The notes below the pieces were generated by a model. The model was not told the origin of the DNA. It did not search any database and was given only the letters and a program-made list of their open reading frames with translations. From Breoghania corrubedonensis (lineage in GTDB: Bacteria; Pseudomonadota; Alphaproteobacteria; Rhizobiales; Stappiaceae): a stretch of DNA of 64,000 bases. Every line of letters begins with the position of its first letter. The stretch's first letter is position 1. Of the stretch, positions 36,357 to 43,966 are shown piece by piece. A program made the position numbers and the translations under genes. The DNA lies in assembly GCF_003053845.1 (NCBI RefSeq), contig NZ_QAYG01000006.1, forward strand, positions 186,001 through 250,000. Reading direction: 5' to 3'.

Positions 36357-37211
36357 ATGACGGACAAGAGCCTGTTGTCGCCTGAAGAGCTTGCCGAACT
36401 GATGAAAGGCGAGCCTTGCGTGATTATCGATACGCGCAATCCGGAGTCCTATGCGGCGGGTCATATTCCCGGCGCCGTCGACATGCACGACATCTTCACC
36501 TACCTCGCGACCTCGTCCGCCGACGGCATCGCGGAGCTTCGTCACAAGTTCGCCGAGGAATTCGGCGCGGCCGGACTTTCCGGCGAGGAGACCGCAGTCA
36601 TCTACGAACAGTCGATGGCGACCGGTTTCGGCCAGTCCTGCCGCGGCTACTTCCTGCTGCAGTATCTGGGCTACCCGAAGGTGAAGGTGCTGCATGGCGG
36701 CTATCAGGCCTGGGAGGCGGCGGGGCTGCCGATCTCCACCGATGCGGTAACGCCCGTGCCGAAGACCTTTCCGGTATCGGAAGCCGGCGCCGAGTTGATG
36801 CTCGACGTTTCCGACATGATGGCGGCGATCGGGACGGACGACATCGTCAAGCTCGACGTGCGCGACATCGACGAGTGGATCGCGGAAAGCTCCTCGCCCT
36901 ACGGCAAGGATTTCTGCCCGCGCAAGGGCCGGATTCCCGGCGCGAAATGGATCGAGTGGTATCGGATGATGAAGCCGACCGCGTCAGGGCCGATGATCAA
37001 GAACAAGAACGAGATCCTGGCCGAATGCGCGACCGTCGGCATCACGCCGGACACGCCGGTCTATCTCTACTGCTTCAAGGGGGCGCGGGCTTCCAACACC
37101 TATCTGGCGCTGAAAGAAGCGGGCGTGAAGGACGTGAAGATCTACTTCGGCTCGTGGAATGAATGGTCGCGCGACCCGGCGCTGCCGATCGAGGAAGGGC
37201 TGCCGTTCTAG
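36357..37211 (+). CDS. two-domain rhodanese-type sulfurtransferase
   Basis: 284 residues, two rhodanese domains. The N-terminal domain (VIIDTRNPESYAAGHIPGAV, GGYQAWEAAG) lacks a cysteine at the usual loop position but has C95 in GQSCRGYF. The C-terminal domain has the active-site loop YLYCFKGARAS with nucleophile C239. It would carry a persulfide and move sulfur between a donor and a thiol or cyanide acceptor. The frame is open further upstream, but ATG 36357 gives a proper domain start. Beside cyanase, it may take sulfur from the substrate so that cyanate is left, or form thiocyanate; the direction is not settled by sequence. Confidence 0.88.
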   Translation: MTDKSLLSPEELAELMKGEPCVIIDTRNPESYAAGHIPGAVDMHDIFTYLATSSADGIAELRHKFAEEFGAAGLSGEETAVIYEQSMATGFGQSCRGYFLLQYLGYPKVKVLHGGYQAWEAAGLPISTDAVTPVPKTFPVSEAGAELMLDVSDMMAAIGTDDIVKLDVRDIDEWIAESSSPYGKDFCPRKGRIPGAKWIEWYRMMKPTASGPMIKNKNEILAECATVGITPDTPVYLYCFKGARASNTYLALKEAGVKDVKIYFGSWNEWSRDPALPIEEGLPF

Positions 37212-37240
37212 AGCGGCGAACGGTATCCCCATCGACCATC

Positions 37241-37266
37241 CGGCCGGGACGGTTCCGTCCCGGCCG
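37241..37266. repeat. perfect intercistronic hairpin
   Basis: CGGCCGGGACGG-TT-CCGTCCCGGCCG, a 12-bp perfect stem with a two-base loop, ending 22 bases before the ATG of the flavoprotein gene. No T-run follows. It could protect the upstream message from 3' decay or reduce read-through into the reductase and cyanase genes. Confidence 0.75.
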
Positions 37267-37288
37267 CCAACGACAAAAGGGCAGGACA

Positions 37289-38488
37289 ATGAGCGATCCG
37301 ATCATCATCGTGGGCGCCGGGCAGGCCGGGCAGAAGGCGGCGGAAACGTTGCGCCAGAAGGGCTATGAGGGCGGCCTGATCCTGATCGGGGACGAGCCGT
37401 TTTTCCCCTACCAGCGCCCGCCGCTTTCCAAGGCCTATCTCAAGGGCGAGATGGAGGAGGAACGGCTCTGCCTGCGCCCGCCTGCCTGGTTCGAGACCGC
37501 CGCCGTCGATTTTCGAAAAGGGGTGCACGTTGCATCGATCGATCCGGGGCCCCATGCGGTGCAACTGGAAGACGGCGAGCGGCTTGCCTATTCGAAGCTG
37601 CTGATCGCCACCGGGACGCGGGCCCGCGACCTGCCGATCGAAGGGGCTCACCTTCCTGGCGTCTTCACCTTGCGCACGATGGCCGACGTGGCCCCTATCC
37701 GAAAGGCGCTTGAGACGGTGGAGGATGTCGCCATCGTCGGTGGCGGCTATATCGGCATGGAGTTTGCCGCCGTCGCGGCGGGCTTCGGCAAGACCGTCAC
37801 CGTCATCGAGGCGTGCTCCCGCATTCTGGAGCGCTCGGTGGCGCCGGAAATCTCGGGTTATCTTCAGGAGCTTCACCGCGCCCATGGCGTGCGGCTGCAA
37901 CTCGGGACCGGCGTTGCCCGCATTGCAGGCGATACGGCGGCTGGCGGCGTTGTGCTTGCCTCTGGCGAGACCGTTCCCGCCGGGCTGGTGCTGATCGCGG
38001 TGGGGGCGGAGCCCGTCACCGAACTGGTGGAGGCCGCCGGGCTGAAGGTCGCGCGCGGCATCGTCGTCGATGAGGCTTGCCGTACGTCGGCGCCCGATAT
38101 CCACGCTGTCGGCGACTGCACCGTTTTCCCCTCCGCCCGTTATGGCCGCATGATCCGGCTGGAAAGTGTGCAGAACGCCTGCGACCAGGCGAAAGCCGCG
38201 GCTGCCGCGATGCTGGGCGAGGACGTCTGCTACGATCCTGTGCCGTGGTTCTGGTCCGACCAGTACGACGTCAAGCTGCAGATCGTGGGGCTTTCGCAGG
38301 GCTACGACCGCACCGAGATCGAGGGATCGCCTGAGGAGGGCAGCTTCGCGCTTTCCTATTTCGCCGGCGACCGGTTGCTGGCCGTCGATACGGTCAACGC
38401 GCCGCGCCAGCACATGATGGCCCGGAAGATGCTTGCCGCAAGCGACAGCGAGACCACCCCGAAACCCGCACGCCAGGCCGTTGCCTGA
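37289..38488 (+). CDS. FAD-dependent ferredoxin-reductase-type oxidoreductase
   Basis: 399 residues, close to putidaredoxin/rhodocoxin reductases. FAD motif GAGQAG at 9-14, the QRPPLSKAYLKGE segment typical of this group, NAD motif VAIVGGGYIGMEFAAVAAGFG near 147-167, and second FAD motif APDIHAVGDCTVF. The C-terminal domain is the Reductase_C type. These enzymes pass electrons from NAD(P)H to a small iron-sulfur protein or flavin, but no ferredoxin gene is nearby. It may supply reduced flavin to the upstream oxygenase-like protein. ATG 37289 follows GGGCAGGA; earlier starts would run through the hairpin. Confidence 0.87.
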   Translation: MSDPIIIVGAGQAGQKAAETLRQKGYEGGLILIGDEPFFPYQRPPLSKAYLKGEMEEERLCLRPPAWFETAAVDFRKGVHVASIDPGPHAVQLEDGERLAYSKLLIATGTRARDLPIEGAHLPGVFTLRTMADVAPIRKALETVEDVAIVGGGYIGMEFAAVAAGFGKTVTVIEACSRILERSVAPEISGYLQELHRAHGVRLQLGTGVARIAGDTAAGGVVLASGETVPAGLVLIAVGAEPVTELVEAAGLKVARGIVVDEACRTSAPDIHAVGDCTVFPSARYGRMIRLESVQNACDQAKAAAAAMLGEDVCYDPVPWFWSDQYDVKLQIVGLSQGYDRTEIEGSPEEGSFALSYFAGDRLLAVDTVNAPRQHMMARKMLAASDSETTPKPARQAVA

Positions 38489-38521
38489 CGCGACCGCGAA
38501 CCTTGAAGAGGAGAATGAACC

Positions 38522-39025
38522 ATGTCGAACGTGACCAGTCTGAATGCCACGGATGCCGGCCCGGCGCCGCTGATGTCGAAGCTGGAAATGACCGAGCTGG
38601 TCATGGCCGCGAAGTTCACCAAGGGGCTTTCCTGGAAGGAAATCTCCGAGGCCGCCGGCATGTCCGACGTCTTCGTCGTTTCCGCCTGTCTCGGCCAGAA
38701 CACGCTGCCGAAGGAAGCCGCGGCCAAGGTCGCGGCCGTTCTCGGGCTCGGCAACCGCACGAAGGACGTGGAGATCGCCCTGCAGCTTCCGCCCAAGAAG
38801 GGCCAGGAGGCGGAGACCGTATCCAAGGACCCGCTGATCTACCGCTTCTTCGAGATCACCTATGTCTACGGGGACACGATCAAGGAGCTGATTCACGAGG
38901 AATTCGGCGACGGCATCATGAGCGCCATCGACTTCGACCTTAAGGTGGAGCGTGTGGCGAACCCCAAGGGCGACCGCGTTCAGGTCACCATGTCCGGCAA
39001 GTTCCTGCCCTATAACCAGTGGTGA
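38522..39025 (+). CDS. cynS: cyanate hydratase (cyanase)
   Basis: Catalyses cyanate plus bicarbonate to ammonia plus CO2 (via carbamate), in the cytoplasm as a decamer. 167 residues, against 156 in E. coli; the extra residues are an N-terminal leader. The catalytic residues R108, E111 and S134 are all present (IYRFFEITYVYGD, GIMSAIDF), with the same spacing as R96-E99-S122 of E. coli. The N-terminal helical domain is at about 20-85. Last gene of the cluster, followed by a strong hairpin. It indicates that cyanate is supplied by the imported compound or made within the pathway. Confidence 0.96.
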   Translation: MSNVTSLNATDAGPAPLMSKLEMTELVMAAKFTKGLSWKEISEAAGMSDVFVVSACLGQNTLPKEAAAKVAAVLGLGNRTKDVEIALQLPPKKGQEAETVSKDPLIYRFFEITYVYGDTIKELIHEEFGDGIMSAIDFDLKVERVANPKGDRVQVTMSGKFLPYNQW

Positions 39026-39580
39026 AAGCGTCGGGGCGCCTGCCGGTCGGCGGCGCCCCGACTCGTCGTCACCGAAGATCTCGTGCGGCGTAGAACGCGC
39101 GCAAAATCGACGATATTTCCACATGGCCCGCGGCGCGTGTCCAGAGCGCCGGCTTCCAGCTTTCCAAAGAGCAAGACCGCGCGATCTCGCCATCCGGCCC
39201 AGGCCGGCCGGTCAGGTCGCGGCCTCGGCATTGATTGTCTTCCGTTCCTGCCCCGGTTCTTGAGAACGGGCCTGGATTCGTGCCAGCGTCCATCGATGCG
39301 GAACGAGGCGAGATTTTTCGCTCCACCATTTCCGAGCCACACTTTGATGAAAACAAGTCGGACGTGTTGGCGCACGGGACAATATATCTCTGGCCGTCAG
39401 CGCGCGCGTCGGGGACAATCACCGTGCGCGCAACGAAAGACCGCAAATCGCTATCGTGCGCGAGCCGGAAAAATGCGCGGGATGAGAAGGTGGCGTTCTG
39501 CGAAGAACGACGCCGCCGCAATGCCGGAACCCCGCATGCCGTATCAACGCGCCGGCTGCTCTGCCAGAGGAATGCTCCAA
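39026..39580. other. intergenic region after cynS
   Basis: Begins with the hairpin at 39030-39062. The rest has no supported gene; small frames show no family resemblance. An AT-rich AATATATC at 39381 might be part of a promoter for the rquA-like gene, but no matching -35 is evident. No FnrL box was found by eye. Confidence 0.45.
39030..39062 (+). terminator. strong hairpin after cynS
   Basis: GTCGGGGCGCC pairs perfectly with GGCGCCCCGAC around an 11-base loop, starting five bases after the cynS stop. No T-run follows, so termination may be imperfect, but its position marks the likely end of the operon. Confidence 0.65.
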
Positions 39581-40309
39581 ATGTCTGAAATCTGCGAAGA
39601 TGCCCCCTATACGGCTGGGCGGTCCGCCGATGAATCCGTTCCCGCATCCACTCCCGCCGTTCCCGACTACATGCGGGAGATCTACGACTGGGCCTACATC
39701 AATCCGCGTCTTGTTCCGCTGCTTGATCGCCAGATCGTCGTTCAGGCGATCCTGTGGGGCAACGCGAACAGGCTGGTGAAGACGGCGGTGGATGAATTTT
39801 CGCCCGGCCAGAGCATCCTGCAGCCGGCCCATGTCTACGGTCGCCTGTGTGCCGAACTCGCCAGCCGTGTGGGGCCGGCGGGCCGGCTCGAAGTTCGCGA
39901 CGTCACGCCGATCCAGGTTGCCCGCGCCCGCGCGAAGCTCGCCGGTCACACCAATGCGATCGTGATCCACGCCGACTCGGCTCGTCCCTTCGACCGCAAG
40001 TATGACGGCGTCTGCTGTTTCTTTCTGCTTCATGAGGTGCCTGACGACTACAAGACAAAGATCGTCAACAACGTTCTCGACGCCACAGGCCCGGGAGGAA
40101 AGGCGGTTTTCGTCGATTACCACCAGTGGCGCTGGTTTCACCCGATGGGCCCGATCATGTGGTTCGTCTTCCGCTATCTGGAACCGCTGGCGCCATCGCT
40201 CTGCGCCTCCGAAATCAGAGAATTCGCCGGCGATGCGGATGGCTTCACCTGGACCAAGCAGACCTTCTTCGGGGGGCTTTACCAGAAAGTCGTGGCGGTC
40301 CGGAAATGA
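39581..40309 (+). CDS. rquA: RquA-like rhodoquinone biosynthesis protein
   Basis: 242 residues, methyltransferase fold. It shows the features I recall for RquA: AYINPRLVPLLDRQ near 38-51, ILWGNANRL, a non-canonical cofactor loop QPAHVYG at 81-87 in place of the usual E/DxGxG, then FFLLHEVPDDYKT, VFVDYHQWRWFHPMGP and C-terminal TFFGGLYQKVVAVRK. RquA converts ubiquinone to rhodoquinone, placing an amino group on the ring using SAM, which supports fumarate reduction under low oxygen. RquA usually has QVACVYG, so this could be a divergent paralogue. ATG 39581 is chosen because AGAGGA lies nine bases upstream. Convergent with the PaaK-like gene. Confidence 0.75.
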   Translation: MSEICEDAPYTAGRSADESVPASTPAVPDYMREIYDWAYINPRLVPLLDRQIVVQAILWGNANRLVKTAVDEFSPGQSILQPAHVYGRLCAELASRVGPAGRLEVRDVTPIQVARARAKLAGHTNAIVIHADSARPFDRKYDGVCCFFLLHEVPDDYKTKIVNNVLDATGPGGKAVFVDYHQWRWFHPMGPIMWFVFRYLEPLAPSLCASEIREFAGDADGFTWTKQTFFGGLYQKVVAVRK

Positions 40310-40398
40310 GCACGCGCATGTGCCCGGAAAGGGGCACATGCATCTTGCGCGATGGCCGCGATTGAGGCCGGTCCCGTCTCAGTTGCGGTGCCACACCT

Positions 40399-41766
40399 CT
40401 AGCGACGCTTCTTTTTCCTGAGATCGACCAGCGGCCACATGGCCCAGCCGCGTACGGCGAGCATCGGGTCCTCGGCCGTCGTCAACTCGATCACCGGGCG
40501 AATGCCGATCGCGGTTTTCACCCGTTCCGCCAGCCGGCGGGAAAGCGTCTCGTCGGGTTTCCCGTCCGGTGCGATCTTGATGCGCAGCCGGTCGCGGGAG
40601 AGCACGTCGCCCTCTTCTTCCTTTTCAACCACCGCCTGGAAGTCGGCGACCGCCGTTTCTCCCGCCAGCGCATCGCTGAGTACCTGCGGATCGATCAGCC
40701 GGCCGCGGATCTTGACGAAACCGCCGGTACGGCGCGGTGTTCCGATGATGCGCTCGGTCAAGGCGCCGCAATGGGGGCAGCGCTCGCGCGTCAGCCGCGC
40801 CACATCCCCCAGCGCATAGCGCAGCATCACGGTTCCGCGCCGGTCGAGATGCGTGAGAAGGATCAGCCCCTCCTCGCCGTCGGGCACCGGTTTGTGGGTG
40901 TCGGGATCGACCGCCTCGAAACAGAACTGGTCGGGGGCGGGGTTGTGGAACCCGGTTCCGGGCGCGCATTCCACCATGCCGCCCTGCATCTCGCTTGCTC
41001 CGTAGGATACGCTGATCTTCGGTTCTTTCGCCCCCAGCCGCTTCAACCGGTCGATCAGATCGCTGCGCGCCGCCGCTGCGAAGCCCTCGCCGGAAACGAA
41101 GACCAGACGCACATGGGGCAGCATCACGCCCAATTCCTCGGCCCGTGCGACCATCTTGCGGATGTAGGACGGCACACCCCACAGGATCGTTGCGCACGAA
41201 CGTGCCGCAATCGCCACGACCTCGTCGAGCGGGTTGCCGATATCGGGCTGCCGCGCGTTGGAGGCGCCGGGCATCGCGGCGGTAACGGGAATGTTGTAGG
41301 CAGCCGCCGCATTCATCGCCCGGGCAAAGGCTCCGTGCGGGTGGCGCGTCAGCGGGAACAGATTGAGGATGCTGTCGCTCTGAAGCGTTCCGCGCAGCCG
41401 CAGCATGTTGCGGTTGAGCGCCAGGATGTTGAGGAAGTCGTAGGTCGTGGAGACGAAGGGCGCGGGAGGGCCGGAGGCCTGCATCGTATGCATCACATCC
41501 CACACGATGCTCTCTTCCGCCGAGGCCGCTTCCGGCCAGGCGAGCACGAAGCCGGCGGGATTGGCGAGATAGTCCTTGTGGGTCGTCACCGGCAGCTTGA
41601 CGAGATCGGCAACGCCGGATATGTCGCGCCGTCTGAGCCGGGCACGGGTGAGAAGGTCCTTGTAGAACGGGTGATAGGCGAAGACGCGGTCGAGGGTTGC
41701 CGAGAAACGCGTGTCGCGTTCGCGGGTCAATGCGTCCCAGTCGTCGAGAAACAGCGTATCGGCCAT
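40399..41766 (-). CDS. PaaK-like adenylate-forming protein with degenerate P-loop
   Basis: 455 residues, related to phenylacetate-CoA ligase. The N-terminus (FYKDLLTRARLRRRDISGVADLVKLPVTTH) and the later SVSYGASEMQGGM and RTGGFVKIRGRLIDPQVL segments fit the family. The ATP phosphate loop, normally SSGTTGxP, is TMQASGPPAPF at 94-104, so the TTG triplet is lost. A CPHCG motif sits where PaaK proteins have CxCG. It may be an adenylating enzyme of altered activity. ATG 41766 gives a sensible N-terminus; the frame runs further upstream through unconserved sequence. Neighbours give no substrate clue. Confidence 0.7.
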   Translation of the reverse strand: MADTLFLDDWDALTRERDTRFSATLDRVFAYHPFYKDLLTRARLRRRDISGVADLVKLPVTTHKDYLANPAGFVLAWPEAASAEESIVWDVMHTMQASGPPAPFVSTTYDFLNILALNRNMLRLRGTLQSDSILNLFPLTRHPHGAFARAMNAAAAYNIPVTAAMPGASNARQPDIGNPLDEVVAIAARSCATILWGVPSYIRKMVARAEELGVMLPHVRLVFVSGEGFAAAARSDLIDRLKRLGAKEPKISVSYGASEMQGGMVECAPGTGFHNPAPDQFCFEAVDPDTHKPVPDGEEGLILLTHLDRRGTVMLRYALGDVARLTRERCPHCGALTERIIGTPRRTGGFVKIRGRLIDPQVLSDALAGETAVADFQAVVEKEEEGDVLSRDRLRIKIAPDGKPDETLSRRLAERVKTAIGIRPVIELTTAEDPMLAVRGWAMWPLVDLRKKKRR

Positions 41767-42215
41767 CGGATTCGCCTTCGATGTCACGGTTGCGCCGGCC
41801 CCATGCCGGACTTCGCCGTCAGGCTTCGCATTGTGGTGGCGACGCCCTGTACACGCCGCCCTGCCATGATACTCGCAAATGTTGGCGCGGTAGAGCGTCC
41901 GTAGATGTCCGCGCGGCCGCACCCCTTTTGTGACCGGAGCACGCGTGACGATTGGATCGCATGTCCATGGCATTCAAGGTGCGAGCACGACCGATACCCA
42001 GGAATGAAGCGACGGTTCGGGTTCCGCCGTCACCGATATCCCCGTTGCTGCCGTTACTGGGTTTCCCGGATCGGTCAACTCTCGCCCGCTATTTCAGGGC
42101 GACTGTCAGAATGTACAGATTGGAGGATCGCTTCGTGAAAGACAATCGTCCCCTGTAAATAGTCGTAATGTTATAATCCGTTGGGGATCTTCCTTCAATC
42201 TTGGGAATCGCACGG

Positions 42216-42416
42216 ATGATGATGCCGATTCGACTTGTTCGCGCGATTGCGAACACTCAGGATGATCCGGTCTGGTCCGTTTCCCAAATTCGCGCGGGAG
42301 CGCCGGCCGCCGTTTTGCAGGATCGCGCCTACAGGATGCGCTGGCAGAATTTCGGGTTGCTGACACGTTTCGGCCCGGCGCCGTGCGAAGTCCGGTATCG
42401 GACCGTGCGCCCTTGA
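42216..42416 (+). CDS. possible small protein of unknown function
   Basis: 66 codons from the first of three successive ATGs. The product (MMMPIRLVRAIANTQDDPVW onward) is basic, with no signal, helix repeat or family resemblance I can name. A perfect TATAAT lies 40 bases upstream, which is the main reason to consider it. It may equally be a chance frame. Confidence 0.22.
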   Translation: MMMPIRLVRAIANTQDDPVWSVSQIRAGAPAAVLQDRAYRMRWQNFGLLTRFGPAPCEVRYRTVRP

Positions 42417-42498
42417 GGGATCCAAATTGCGTCGTCGGCGTTTGGGAAGGGGGCGAACGCGATTTGGCGCCTCGCCATCATAGTCTTGTCAAACCGGC

Positions 42499-42521
42499 CT
42501 GACGTACTGTCTGACGTACTG
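42499..42521. repeat. short tandem duplication
   Basis: CTGACGTACTG repeated twice head to tail with a 12-base period, 138 bases before the egtB ATG. GACGT occurs a third time immediately after. It might be a pair of regulator half-sites or simple duplication. Confidence 0.5.
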
Positions 42522-42658
42522 GACGTCGATGTGGACCGGATCGCGAAACGACAGGTGCGGTCCGTGGTGTCGAAACCGGCTGGGTGAGGACGCCTTCGGC
42601 ATCCTGGCATAATGTGGCTCCGGTCCGGCGGAAGGCCGGCGAGGAAGGGGAGGGTTCC

Positions 42659-43966
42659 ATGCTCGAACTGAAGGAAAAACCCGCAGGCGGAAACGTTGCG
42701 CGAGACGCCGGAACGGGCGCGGAGGCGGAATGGCGCGGACGGCTCGATACGCTTTACGCCCGCGTGCGGGGCGATACCGAGGCCCTGGCGGCGCCCCTTT
42801 CGGCTGAGGACCAGACGGTCCAGTCGATGCCGGATGCCAGTCCCACCAAATGGCACCGTGCGCACACGACCTGGTTCTTCGAGACCTTCATTCTGAAGCC
42901 GAATCTCCCCGGCTACCAGGTTTTCGACGAGGATTTCGGCTACGTCTTCAATTCCTACTACGAGGCTGTCGGGCCGCGCCATCCGCGCCCCTCGCGCGGT
43001 CTTCTGAGCCGGCCGGGTGTCGCGGCCGTCACCGATTATCGCGCCCACGTGGATCTCGCGATGCACGCGCTCATCAAGGTGCGCGAGCGCGATGTCGCCG
43101 ATCTCGTCATCATGGGGCTGCATCATGAGCAGCAGCATCAGGAGCTTCTGCTCACCGACATCAAGCACGCCTTTTCGCTCTCGCCGATTGATCCGGTCTA
43201 TTGCGAGCATGAGCGGGCCCCGGAGACGACCACTCCCGTGGCGCCGGTCAACTGGCAGCCACTGGAGGCCGGGATACACGAAATCGGGTGGCGCGAGGGC
43301 GATGAAGCTTTTCCTTTCTGTTTCGACAACGAGCTCCCCCGTCACGAGGCGCTGATCCGCAAGGTCGCCATCGCCGACCGTCCGGTGAGCAACGGCGAGT
43401 TCATGGCCTTCATCGAGGATGGCGGCTATCGCCGCCATGAGTTGTGGCTTTCGGAGGGCTGGGCGACCGTCAACCGGCTGGGCTGGGAGGCGCCAGCCTA
43501 CTGGCGCCGGGACGAGGACGGCTGGTCGGTGTTCACGCTGCATGGCCGCAAGAGGGTCGATCCGAATGAGCCCGTCTGCCACGTGAGCTGGTTCGAGGCG
43601 GCCGCCTATGCGCAATGGGCGGGACATCGGTTGCCCAGCGAATTCGAATGGGAGTTCGCCGCCGCGTGCCTTCCCGCCGGGGATGCGCTGCCCGACGGCC
43701 CCCGCCCGCATCCCGAGCGCCTGCGGCCCGGCATGCGTCAGGACGTGTGGGAATGGACCATGAGCCCCTATTCCCCCTATCCCGGCTACCGGGCGCAGGA
43801 CGGCGCGATCGGCGAATACAACGGCAAGTTCATGATCAACCAGATGGTGCTGCGCGGGCGCTCCTGCGCGACGCCCGCCGGCCATGATCGCATCAGCTAC
43901 CGCAACTTCTTCCCCACCGACGCGCGCTGGCAGTTCTCCGGCATCCGTCTGGCAACGGACCTGTGA
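42659..43966 (+). CDS. egtB: ergothioneine biosynthesis sulfoxide synthase EgtB
   Basis: Iron(II)- and O2-dependent enzyme that joins hercynine to a cysteine-containing thiol, forming the C-S bond of ergothioneine. 435 residues. The N-terminal DinB-like domain carries the iron-binding histidines: H66 or H69 (KWHRAHTTWFFE) and the HHEQQH cluster at 155-160. The C-terminal formylglycine-generating-enzyme-like domain includes VCHVSWFEAAAYAQWAG, RLPSEFEWEFA and the DVWEWTMSPY segment. The ATG is fixed by GGGGAGGG. The egtD start overlaps its stop by four bases. No egtA, egtC or egtE is nearby, as is common in proteobacteria. Confidence 0.94.
   Translation: MLELKEKPAGGNVARDAGTGAEAEWRGRLDTLYARVRGDTEALAAPLSAEDQTVQSMPDASPTKWHRAHTTWFFETFILKPNLPGYQVFDEDFGYVFNSYYEAVGPRHPRPSRGLLSRPGVAAVTDYRAHVDLAMHALIKVRERDVADLVIMGLHHEQQHQELLLTDIKHAFSLSPIDPVYCEHERAPETTTPVAPVNWQPLEAGIHEIGWREGDEAFPFCFDNELPRHEALIRKVAIADRPVSNGEFMAFIEDGGYRRHELWLSEGWATVNRLGWEAPAYWRRDEDGWSVFTLHGRKRVDPNEPVCHVSWFEAAAYAQWAGHRLPSEFEWEFAAACLPAGDALPDGPRPHPERLRPGMRQDVWEWTMSPYSPYPGYRAQDGAIGEYNGKFMINQMVLRGRSCATPAGHDRISYRNFFPTDARWQFSGIRLATDL

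Larger units (their letters stand above)
41767..42658. other. long intergenic region upstream of egtB
   Basis: Nearly 900 bases without a confident gene, the longest such stretch in the window. It contains a TATAAT at 42172-42177 followed by the small frame at 42216-42416, and a 12-base tandem duplication at 42499-42521. Immediately before egtB is a strong GGGGAGGG. Both the PaaK-like gene (leftward) and egtB (rightward) must have promoters here. Confidence 0.5.

Noticed and set aside
37208-39193. 661-codon open frame on the minus strand opposite the reductase and cyanase genes
   Set aside because: Antisense shadow: His/Arg/Asp-rich product with no recognisable domain, while the plus-strand genes carry intact catalytic residues.
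39235-39588. 117-codon plus-strand frame before the rquA-like gene
   Set aside because: No ribosome-binding site or known pattern, and it runs into the start of the rquA-like gene in another frame.
41966-41985. Second sigma-54 promoter (TGGCATT-N4-GTGC)
   Set aside because: The spacing is right, but several consensus bases are wrong and it lies nearly 700 bases from egtB.
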